A DNA stretch of 6,696 bases from Candidatus Omnitrophota bacterium (GTDB lineage Bacteria; Omnitrophota; Gorgyraeia; Duberdicusellales; 4484-171). The translations under genes and the position numbers were made by a program. Position 1 is the stretch's first letter. Each line of letters begins with the position of its first letter. This document shows positions 1-5,238 of the stretch, piece after piece. Under the pieces are notes generated by a model. That model saw nothing but the letters and a program-made list of their open reading frames with translations. It searched no databases and was not told where the DNA came from. The stretch lies in assembly GCA_023135855.1 (NCBI GenBank), contig JAGLSH010000039.1, positions 1 through 6,696 of the forward strand. Reading direction: 5' to 3'.

Positions 1-692
1 CTGCTATTGGAAAAGGTTTTGCTATAGGTTCAGCAGCCTTAACAGCATTAGCATTAATAGTTGCTTACAAGGATCACATTATGCATGAGGCAGTCAGATT
101 AGGTAAGGTAGTAAATATGGATTTAAGCTTACTTAACCCTAATGTTCTCATTGGTCTTTTTATTGGGGCAATGATGCCTTTTGTTTTTTGTTCTTTGTCT
201 TTAAAAGCAGTAGGTAGAACTGCTGGAGCAATTATTGAAGAGGTACGTAGACAATTTAGTCAAATAAAGGGATTATTAAAAGGTGAGGCTGAAGCTGATT
301 ATACAAAGTGTGTTACCTTAACTACAAAAGCCGCTCAAAAAGAAATGATTATTCCTTCTCTTCTAGCAATTATTGTTCCAATTTTAACTGGTTTATTGTT
401 GGGAGTAAGAGGAGAGATGGGTCTTCTTGTTGGAGCCTTAGCATCTGGTTTTGTTTTAGCGGTAATGATGGCAAATTCCGGAGGAGCTTGGGACAATGCT
501 AAGAAATACATTGAAGAAGGGAACTGTGGTGGGAAAGGCTCTAATGCCCATAAAGCTGCAGTTGCTAGCGATACCGTAGGTGATCCATTCAAAGATACTG
601 CAGGACCTTCTTTAAATATATTAATTAAGTTAATGGCAATGGTCTCGATAGTTTTTAGTGGTCTGATTATTACTTTTAGTCTTTTTAAATAA
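1..692 (+). CDS. hppA: Membrane-bound ion-translocating pyrophosphatase, C-terminal part (5' end outside window)
   Basis: The protein hydrolyses pyrophosphate at the cytoplasmic membrane and pumps H+ or Na+ outward. The reading frame is open from base 3 with no start codon expected inside the window; about 229 C-terminal residues are present of a family length near 650-800. The opening residues AIGKGFAIGSAALTAL are a signature of the family. Further on are the conserved SGGAWDNAKKYIE segment (bases 477-515) and DTVGDPFKDTAGPSLN (from base 570), whose Asp and Lys residues belong to the Mg-pyrophosphate site. Hydrophobic stretches match the last membrane helices, and the protein ends shortly after the final one. 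The residue before DTVGDPFKDT is Ser where Gly is usual. The residues at the window start indicate the K+-dependent subfamily (see findings). Whether it pumps H+ or Na+ depends on residues upstream of the window. The next gene starts 16 bases after the stop. Confidence 0.96.
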   Translation, partial: AIGKGFAIGSAALTALALIVAYKDHIMHEAVRLGKVVNMDLSLLNPNVLIGLFIGAMMPFVFCSLSLKAVGRTAGAIIEEVRRQFSQIKGLLKGEAEADYTKCVTLTTKAAQKEMIIPSLLAIIVPILTGLLLGVRGEMGLLVGALASGFVLAVMMANSGGAWDNAKKYIEEGNCGGKGSNAHKAAVASDTVGDPFKDTAGPSLNILIKLMAMVSIVFSGLIITFSLFK

Positions 693-708
693 TAATTCCA
701 CCTCAAAG

Positions 709-1014
709 ATGGTAAGTGAAAAAAGTAGTAAAGATTATCTTAAGTGCTTAGAGAAAAAAGAGAAAGAGTGGGAGAAGCTTTGTATACGTTGTGGTGGATG
801 TTGTGGCGCTTACGATGATCCCTGCTTGCATTTAAAAAAGCGTAAAAATAATAAATTTTATTGTGAAATTTATTTTGATAGGTTAGGTTCTAGGAAAAGC
901 AAAGAAGGGGAAGAGTTTAATTGTGTTTCAGTAAAGGAAATACTTAATACCTATTGGAAGAAAGATTATCTTTGTGTTTATAAAAAATTATCCAAAAAGG
1001 GTTGGCAAAAGTAA
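709..1014 (+). CDS. Small cysteine-cluster protein, YkgJ/YcgN-like putative metal-binding domain
   Basis: This 101-residue protein has nine cysteines. A C-x2-C-x2-CC core lies at residues 25, 28, 31 and 32, followed by Cys39, Cys52, Cys72 and Cys89. The spacing and surrounding residues (CGGCC, then a DPC segment, then YCEIY with a basic stretch, then an NCV segment, then LCVY) resemble the zinc- or iron-chelating CxxCxxCC families that include YkgJ and YcgN (UPF0260). Their biochemical role is not established, so metal binding is inferred from the pattern. The N-terminal 24 residues are highly charged and probably helical. The ATG at 709 is the only reasonable start; its Shine-Dalgarno signal is weak. 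The gene sits 16 bases after hppA and 3 bases before the epimerase gene, consistent with co-transcription. No signal peptide or membrane segment is visible, so it is probably cytoplasmic. Confidence 0.8.
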   Translation: MVSEKSSKDYLKCLEKKEKEWEKLCIRCGGCCGAYDDPCLHLKKRKNNKFYCEIYFDRLGSRKSKEGEEFNCVSVKEILNTYWKKDYLCVYKKLSKKGWQK

Positions 1015-1017
1015 AAA

Positions 1018-1647
1018 ATGATTATTCCAGCATTACTTACTAGCAAAAGAGAAGATTTAATTCAGATGGTAGATCTTTGTGCAAAATTTACTGATTATGT
1101 ACAGATAGACATTATGGATGGTGAGTTTGTTCCTTCAAAAAGCGTTACGGTTGGAGATCTGTCCTGTTGGAAACCTTCTATTTGTTGTGAGGCTCACCTT
1201 ATGGTATCTGACCCTTATTTGTGGCTAGAGCCTTTTAAAAGCTTAGGCGCTAATAGAATAATTTATCACTTTGAGATTGATAAAGATCATAAAAAAATAA
1301 TTGCAAAAATTCGAGAAATTGGTTTAGGGGTAGGGCTGGCAGTTAATCCTGATACTGAAATTGATGATTTTAGGTATTTGGTCCAAGATTTAGATACGAT
1401 TCTTTTTATGTCGGTTAACCCTGGGTTTTACGGAGCACCTTTTATACCTGAAGTTTTAGAGAAGATAAAGAATTTTAAAGAGGAATATCCTCAAAAGAAA
1501 ATCGGCATTGATGGAGGCATAAAACAGGATAATCTACTACAAGTAAAGCAAACTGGCCTTGATTATGTTTGCATCGGCAGTGCGATTTTAAAGAACGATG
1601 ATCCTAAAATGAGTTTTGAGAATTTTGTAAAGTTATTCAATGGCTAA
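1018..1647 (+). CDS. rpe: Ribulose-phosphate 3-epimerase family protein (divergent)
   Basis: Members of this family are TIM-barrel enzymes; the classic reaction interconverts ribulose 5-phosphate and xylulose 5-phosphate in the pentose phosphate pathway. At 209 residues it is only slightly shorter than usual. Family motifs in order are IDIMDGEFVPS (residues 30-40), EAHLMVSDP (58-66), MSVNPGFYG (131-139), GIDGGI (163-168) and IGSAIL near the C-terminus, the last two supplying phosphate contacts and a metal-binding Asp. Asp31, His60 and Asp165 match three of the four metal ligands. The fourth, normally His two residues before Asp31, is Gln29 here. The N-terminal IAPSILS-type segment is also altered, to IIPALLTS. 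A related sugar-phosphate epimerase activity is therefore possible. The start lies 3 bases after the previous stop, and the last 8 bases overlap the deacetylase gene. Confidence 0.85.
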   Translation: MIIPALLTSKREDLIQMVDLCAKFTDYVQIDIMDGEFVPSKSVTVGDLSCWKPSICCEAHLMVSDPYLWLEPFKSLGANRIIYHFEIDKDHKKIIAKIREIGLGVGLAVNPDTEIDDFRYLVQDLDTILFMSVNPGFYGAPFIPEVLEKIKNFKEEYPQKKIGIDGGIKQDNLLQVKQTGLDYVCIGSAILKNDDPKMSFENFVKLFNG

Positions 1648-2440
1648 AAGTTTAAGGGTTCTCCTTTTTATTGCCTTAATTATCATTCCGATAGTTTTTT
1701 ATAAAACTTTAAATAGGAAAAGTAGTGCTAATAGTCAAGCTTTACCGTTTTCTGTTAGAGATGAAGGCCCAAAACGACCGAAGATAGCCATAGTCTTTGA
1801 TGATTTAGGTGAGAGTTTAAGAGAGTTAAAAAAAATATATTCCTTAGATATACCGCTTACGGTTTCAGTAATACCTACTTTAAAGTTTTCAAAGAATATT
1901 GCTCACATAGCTTCACGCTGTGGTTTTTCGGTTCTTATCCATCTACCTCTTGAGCCGGCAAGTAGTCAACAATATAAAACAAATAAGTATAAGTTTATTA
2001 CTAGTGACATGAGTGAGAGAGAGGTAATTCTTCTCCTGCGTCAGTATCTTAATTCTATCCGAATAGCTATTGGAGCTAATAATCACATGGGTTCGGCTGC
2101 AACCCAAGATCGTAAGTTAATGAAAATTGTATTAAATGAATTAAAAAAAAGAAATTTAATTTTTATTGATAGCAGAACCTCTCTTAAATCTATTGCTTGT
2201 AACGAAGCTCGAGAAATTGAATTAATCTCCGGCTATAATCAGGGTTTTCTAGATGCTGTAGACGATATTGAAGTGATAAAAAGGCGGATGATAGAGTTAA
2301 AAAAATTGGCGCAAGAGAAGGGAAAGATTATTGTTATTGCTCACCCTAAGGAGAATACTTTTAAGTTTCTTGAGGCCCAGATATCTTCTCTTCGTGAAGA
2401 AATTGAATTTATTACGATAAAAGATTTTTTTCAGTTATAA
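1640..2440 (+). CDS. Membrane-anchored divergent polysaccharide deacetylase (DUF610/YibQ type)
   Basis: This 266-residue protein has a short basic N-terminus and one hydrophobic segment (about residues 5-21). That segment is probably an uncleaved anchor or signal peptide placing the rest outside the membrane. The catalytic-type domain begins near residue 48 with IAIVFDDLG (Asp54, Asp55). Next come VSVIPTL (75-81), LIHLPLEP (99-106, His101), GANNHMGS (145-152, His149), IDSRTS and a late AHPKENT segment. This order is the signature of the divergent polysaccharide deacetylase family PF04748 (YibQ), related to carbohydrate esterase 4. The natural substrate is unclear; a cell-wall or envelope polysaccharide is an inference. 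The conserved Asp and His residues suggest it is catalytically competent. The start codon lies inside the end of the epimerase gene (8-base overlap), implying translational coupling. No strong Shine-Dalgarno sequence is visible. Confidence 0.88.
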   Translation: MAKSLRVLLFIALIIIPIVFYKTLNRKSSANSQALPFSVRDEGPKRPKIAIVFDDLGESLRELKKIYSLDIPLTVSVIPTLKFSKNIAHIASRCGFSVLIHLPLEPASSQQYKTNKYKFITSDMSEREVILLLRQYLNSIRIAIGANNHMGSAATQDRKLMKIVLNELKKRNLIFIDSRTSLKSIACNEAREIELISGYNQGFLDAVDDIEVIKRRMIELKKLAQEKGKIIVIAHPKENTFKFLEAQISSLREEIEFITIKDFFQL

Positions 2441-2456
2441 TCTATATTAGAGTTTT

Positions 2457-2999
2457 ATGACTAAGAAAGTTTTATTACATACTTGTTGTGGGGTTTGCGC
2501 TTATACTTGCGTAGAAAGATTAAAGAATGAGGGGTTTATCCCGGTAGCTTTCTTTTTTAATCCTAATATTCAGCCCCAAATTGAATATCAAAAGCGTAGA
2601 GATGCGGCTTTCATTGTGGCTGAGACTTTAGGTATTCAAATTCTAGAAGGTGAATATCGGCCATTGGATTGGTATAAAGACTTACAACCGTACGGTCAAG
2701 AAACAGAGGGCAGTCGGCGTTGTCAATTATGTTATAAGTTACGCTTAGAAGAGTCATTTAAGGTATCAATTAAAGAGAGTTGTGATTATTTTACTACCAC
2801 TTTAAGTGTTAGTCCTCATAAGACTAGCTCAGTCATTATAGAGATTGGAAAAGATATAAGTAGAGAAAATTTTCTTTCCTTTGATTTTAAGCAGGAAGAT
2901 GGTTTTAAGAAAAGTATTTCTGCAGCCAAGGAACTTAATCTTTATCGGCAAAATTATTGTGGTTGTACCTATAGCTTAAGAGATCGCAATAATGGATGA
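2457..2999 (+). CDS. queH: Epoxyqueuosine reductase QueH
   Basis: QueH (formerly DUF208) reduces epoxyqueuosine to queuosine at the wobble position of tRNAs with GUN anticodons. It is the cobalamin-independent alternative to QueG. All family landmarks are present in 180 residues: HTCCGVC (Cys10, Cys11, Cys14), EGSRRCQLC (Cys89, Cys92), FTTTLSVSPHK, the FKQEDGFKKS segment and the C-terminal YRQNYCGCTYS (Cys168, Cys170). Family studies place an iron-sulfur cluster and a second iron on these cysteines, and none is missing here. The length is typical of short family members. The start follows the deacetylase stop by 16 bases with only a weak AGAG ribosome site. Its last 8 bases overlap the radical SAM gene, so the two are probably translated together. 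No other queuosine genes lie in the window, so precursor synthesis or salvage must be encoded elsewhere. Confidence 0.95.
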   Translation: MTKKVLLHTCCGVCAYTCVERLKNEGFIPVAFFFNPNIQPQIEYQKRRDAAFIVAETLGIQILEGEYRPLDWYKDLQPYGQETEGSRRCQLCYKLRLEESFKVSIKESCDYFTTTLSVSPHKTSSVIIEIGKDISRENFLSFDFKQEDGFKKSISAAKELNLYRQNYCGCTYSLRDRNNG

Positions 3000-3906
3000 A
3001 TATTTTTATTCCTTTAGTAGGTATTTAAAAGACAAATTCGGTCAAAAAGTTCGTCGAATAAGTTTAGATGCTGGATTTGATTGTCCTAACATTGATGGAG
3101 CTATAAGCAGTCAAGGATGTGTGTTTTGTAATAATAAATCCTTTAGTCACTTTAGCCGTAAGTCTCCTTTAAGTTTAGAAGAGCAAATTATTCAGGCTAA
3201 AGAATATATCCGAAGACGCTTTAAAGCAAATAAATTTATTGCCTATTTTCAAAGCAATTCTAATACTTATGGTGATCTTAATTTTCTTAAAAAACAATAT
3301 GATGTGGTTAGAAAATTTGATGATATCGTGGGGATTGCCATATCTACTCGTCCCGATTGCATTGACGAGGAAAAATTAAGTTTAATTGAAGACTTTGCTA
3401 AAGATTATGAGGTTTATATTGAGTATGGTTTGCAGACAATTCATGATAAAACTTTAAAACTTATTAATCGAGGGCATACTTTCAGTGATTTCCAGAGGGC
3501 AGTAGAGTTGACTTCTAAAAGAAGTAATATAAACATAGGCGTCCATGTTATTTTAGGATTACCTGGTGAAGTAAAGTCAGGTATGCTTGAAACTGCAAAA
3601 ATTTTAGCTAAAATGCCTATTTGGGGCGTTAAATTCCATGCTTTGCACGTTGTTAGAGATACTTTATTGGCAGGCATGCATGAGCAGACTAAACTAAACT
3701 TATTGTCCTTAGATGAATATGTAGATATATTAGTTAGTTTTTTAGAGTTGCTTCCCAAGAATCAGGTAATATTACGTTTAGTTTCCGATGCTCATCAAGA
3801 TCTTTTGATTGCTCCTTCCTGGGTTAATGATAAGGGGAGAGCTTTGAAGATGATAGAGGATGAATTTAGGAAGCGACAAACATGCCAAGGAGCTTTACCC
3901 CGTTAG
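2992..3906 (+). CDS. yhcC: TIGR01212-family radical SAM protein (YhcC/YtqA type), probable tRNA modification enzyme
   Basis: This 304-residue protein is close to the usual length for YhcC-type radical SAM proteins. The cluster cysteines are Cys31, Cys43 and Cys46 in an extended C-x11-C-x2-C arrangement (CPNIDG, then GCVFC), which is characteristic of this family and unlike the common C-x3-C-x2-C. Other family features are FQSNSNTYG, AISTRPDC, IEYGLQT, an INRGH segment and GVHVILGLPGE (residues 183-193). From memory, the Bacillus member YtqA (MnmL) has been tied to wobble-uridine (mnm5s2U) synthesis together with the methyltransferase YtqB. I treat that role as plausible, not proven, here; no methyltransferase gene is visible beside it. 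The start overlaps the queH stop by 8 bases. The last three residues and the stop codon lie inside the inverted-repeat element at 3893-3947, so the extreme C-terminus may have been changed by that element. Confidence 0.93.
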   Translation: MDEYFYSFSRYLKDKFGQKVRRISLDAGFDCPNIDGAISSQGCVFCNNKSFSHFSRKSPLSLEEQIIQAKEYIRRRFKANKFIAYFQSNSNTYGDLNFLKKQYDVVRKFDDIVGIAISTRPDCIDEEKLSLIEDFAKDYEVYIEYGLQTIHDKTLKLINRGHTFSDFQRAVELTSKRSNINIGVHVILGLPGEVKSGMLETAKILAKMPIWGVKFHALHVVRDTLLAGMHEQTKLNLLSLDEYVDILVSFLELLPKNQVILRLVSDAHQDLLIAPSWVNDKGRALKMIEDEFRKRQTCQGALPR

Positions 3907-3947
3907 AGATATTATTCAGTAATAGGGTAAAGTTGGTATCTCTAACG
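3893..3947 (+). repeat. Composite interleaved inverted-repeat element
   Basis: Three perfect inverted repeats are packed into 55 bases. Arm A CTTTACCC (3893-3900) pairs with GGGTAAAG (3925-3932). Arm B CGTTAGAGATA (3901-3911) pairs with TATCTCTAACG (3937-3947). An inner TATTA (3910-3914) pairs with TAATA (3920-3924) around a TTCAG loop. The order A-B-A'-B' means the two main stems interleave, giving either a pseudoknot or two competing hairpins in RNA. There is no T-tract after either stem, so it is not a standard terminator. The element carries the stop codon of the radical SAM gene on its left and touches the dtd ribosome binding site on its right. It may be a dispersed repeat or a local RNA control element; only its structure is visible here. 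Confidence 0.85.
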
Positions 3948-3950
3948 AGG
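3947..3950 (+). promoter_or_regulatory. Ribosome binding site of dtd, adjoining the repeat stem
   Basis: GAGG lies 5 bases before the dtd ATG at 3956. Its first G is the last paired base of the 11-bp stem B/B', so folding of that stem could limit ribosome access. The regulatory consequence is inference. Confidence 0.55.
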
Positions 3951-3955
3951 TTTAT

Positions 3956-4399
3956 ATGAAAGTGCTAATAACACGAGTACATAAAGGAGAAGTTTTTCTT
4001 GGAAGTAAGAGATTATCTGCAATTAAAAATGGTCTTGCTGTATTTGTAGGCTTTGAGAAAGGGGATAATAGTGGTAAATTAGATGATATGGCAGAAAGAG
4101 TGATTAATTTAAGAATATTTGAGAATCAAGAAGGTAAAATGGATTATTCCCTAAAAGATAAAAATTATGAGCTTCTTTGTATTTCTAATTTTACTCTTAC
4201 AGCTGATGCTAGCAAGGGAAGACGACCTTCTTTTGAGAGTGCTTTAAATCCTCAAGAAGCTAATAAGCTTTTTGATGGTTTTGTTTCAATATTAAAAGCT
4301 AAAGGAGTAACTACGCAAGTTGGAGCTTTTGGTAAACATATGGATATAAATCTAGCCTTAGATGGCCCGGTGAATATACTATTAGAGAAGGGGAGTTAG
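3956..4399 (+). CDS. dtd: D-aminoacyl-tRNA deacylase (Dtd)
   Basis: Dtd removes D-amino acids (and glycine mischarged on tRNA-Ala) from tRNAs in the cytoplasm, protecting translation. The 147-residue length is standard. The N-terminus MKVLITRVHKGEV fits the family start, supporting the ATG at 3956. Other matches are GLAVFVGFEKGD, NLRIFENQEGKMDYSL and the RRPSF segment after the catalytic motif. Two signature motifs differ from the textbook forms. The SQFTL motif reads SNFTL (residues 77-81), keeping the catalytic-site Thr80. The NxGPVT motif reads LDGPVN (135-140), keeping the Gly137-Pro138 pair that screens out L-amino acids. Function is probably retained but specificity may differ. A GAGG ribosome site precedes it, beside a repeat stem, and lgt starts on the base right after its stop. 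Confidence 0.93.
   Translation: MKVLITRVHKGEVFLGSKRLSAIKNGLAVFVGFEKGDNSGKLDDMAERVINLRIFENQEGKMDYSLKDKNYELLCISNFTLTADASKGRRPSFESALNPQEANKLFDGFVSILKAKGVTTQVGAFGKHMDINLALDGPVNILLEKGS
4388..4395 (+). promoter_or_regulatory. Strong ribosome binding site of lgt inside the end of dtd
   Basis: AAGGGGAG lies within the last codons of dtd, 4 bases before the lgt ATG at 4400. It is the clearest Shine-Dalgarno sequence in the window and fixes the lgt start. It fits translation of lgt from a shared dtd-lgt message. Confidence 0.7.
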
Positions 4400-5206
4400 A
4401 TGTTTCCTATACTATTTAAATTAGGACCGATTACTATTTATACCTATGGAGTTTTTGTTTTTCTAGGTGTTATTGCTTTTTATTTTATTTGCAAGAAACA
4501 AGCTTGCAAAGAAGGTATTTCGAGAGAAACTTTCTCACATATTTTTTTCTGGTCTTTAATTTGGGGTTTTCTTGGAGCACGAATAGTTTATATTTTAGTA
4601 GAATGGAGATGGTTTCTAAGTAGTCCTCTTGGTGTTATTTTCAGTCGCAGTGGATTTGTTTTTTATGGTGGAGTTTCATCAGGTATTTTAGCTCTTTATA
4701 TCTTAGCTAAAAAGTATAAAATAAATTTCTTAAAGTCTGCAGACATAGCTGCCTTAGCCATTCCCCTAGGACATGCTTTTGGAAGGGTTGGCTGTTTTTT
4801 TTATGGCTGCTGTTATGGCAGGGCTGTAGAGTCAAAATGGAGCGTTTTGTTTCCGTCTGAATCTCCAGCTGGGTTTGGGGGGGTGAAGGTTATACCAATT
4901 CAGCTGTATTCGGCATTTTTTTTAGTTTTAATTTTTCTTTTTCTTTTGATTTTGAAGAAATATCAAAAATTTAATGGCCAAATTCTGCTTTCTTATGGTA
5001 TTTGTTATGGTATTTTTAGGTTTATTATAGAATTTTATCGCGGAGATCCTCGAGGAGGGTTTCTTTCTTTCTCTACTTCACAGTTTATGGCTTTAATTGT
5101 AGTAATTATCAGTATTTTTTTCTTTTTTCGTTGGCGACCCATTCGACAAGCTCAGGGTCGTCCTGAGCAAGAGAAGCGCGTCGAAGGACGAAGAAGGGGC
5201 GCTTGA
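4400..5206 (+). CDS. lgt: Phosphatidylglycerol--prolipoprotein diacylglyceryl transferase (Lgt)
   Basis: Lgt transfers diacylglycerol from phosphatidylglycerol to the lipobox cysteine of prelipoproteins, the first step of lipoprotein maturation in the cytoplasmic membrane. The 268-residue protein is mostly membrane helices. Landmarks are the N-terminal YTYGVFVFLG, WGFLGARIVYI, SGFVFYGG (residues 84-91), the signature HAFGRVGCFFYGCCYGR (from residue 125), IPIQLYSA and the late FRFIIEFYRGDPRGG (Arg214 region). The signature has Cys residues where the enterobacterial form has Asn and Glu-Leu (GRIGNF, then a GELYGR-like end). I recall this GCCYG variant from many non-proteobacterial Lgt proteins. 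The last 20 or so residues, from PIRQAQGRPEQ onward, do not look like Lgt: they are encoded by the GC-rich repeat at 5135-5191 and follow the final hydrophobic helix directly. The core enzyme appears intact. Confidence 0.95.
   Translation: MFPILFKLGPITIYTYGVFVFLGVIAFYFICKKQACKEGISRETFSHIFFWSLIWGFLGARIVYILVEWRWFLSSPLGVIFSRSGFVFYGGVSSGILALYILAKKYKINFLKSADIAALAIPLGHAFGRVGCFFYGCCYGRAVESKWSVLFPSESPAGFGGVKVIPIQLYSAFFLVLIFLFLLILKKYQKFNGQILLSYGICYGIFRFIIEFYRGDPRGGFLSFSTSQFMALIVVIISIFFFFRWRPIRQAQGRPEQEKRVEGRRRGA
5135..5191 (+). repeat. GC-rich dispersed-type inverted-repeat element in the 3' end of lgt
   Basis: In AT-rich surroundings this stretch is GC-rich (34 of 56 bases over 5135-5190, counted by hand) and full of short perfect inverted repeats: CGACCC (5135-5140) with GGGTCG (5155-5160), TTCGAC (5142-5147) with GTCGAA (5180-5185), GCTCAGG (5150-5156) with CCTGAGC (5162-5168), and TCGTCCT (5158-5164) with AGGACGA (5185-5191). 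The core TTCGACAAGCTCAGG followed by CCTGAGC and GTCGAAGGA resembles a short repeat I recall from many unrelated bacterial genomes, often translated as RQAQGR-type peptides in predicted proteins. It encodes the atypical Lgt tail. Only one copy lies in the window, so dispersal is recalled, not shown. Confidence 0.8.
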
Positions 5207-5230
5207 TTACTGAGGGAAAAAAGGTATAAT
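5203..5230 (+). promoter_or_regulatory. Candidate sigma-70-type promoter for the NAD synthetase gene
   Basis: A perfect TATAAT (5225-5230) lies 16 bases downstream of TTGATT (5203-5208), a 4-of-6 match to the -35 consensus. The predicted transcript would begin at about 5237, almost on the ATG at 5239, so it would be leaderless. AT-rich DNA gives TATAAT by chance fairly often, so this is tentative. Confidence 0.35.
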
Positions 5231-5238
5231 AGGACATT

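Noticed and set aside
308..502. Second + strand frame inside hppA
   Set aside because: Its composition (Ser, Cys and Trp rich) is what an out-of-frame reading gives, and the overlapping frame carries all the conserved motifs.
335..706. Open frame on the - strand across the hppA 3' end
   Set aside because: It lies antisense to a clearly conserved pyrophosphatase, matches no family I recognise and has no ribosome site. It is a shadow of the real gene.
3441..3758. Open frame on the - strand within the radical SAM gene
   Set aside because: It is antisense to conserved radical SAM motifs, with no recognisable domain or start signal.
3893..3947. CRISPR repeat or riboswitch
   Set aside because: There is a single copy with no spacer array, and no aptamer consensus I can recognise. 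Only the inverted-repeat structure is supported.
3901..3950. Rho-independent terminator after the radical SAM gene
   Set aside because: The 11-bp stem has a 25-base loop and is followed by AGGTTTATATG with no T-tract, so it does not fit an intrinsic terminator.
4772..4822. Lgt signature with extra cysteines as evidence of a novel metal-binding Lgt
   Set aside because: I recall the GCxxxGCCYG form as widespread in Lgt outside Proteobacteria, so it is normal variation and not a new activity.
5150..5168. GC-rich hairpin as an lgt terminator
   Set aside because: The 7-bp stem with 5-base loop lies inside the coding frame and is followed by a purine-rich stretch, not a T-tract.
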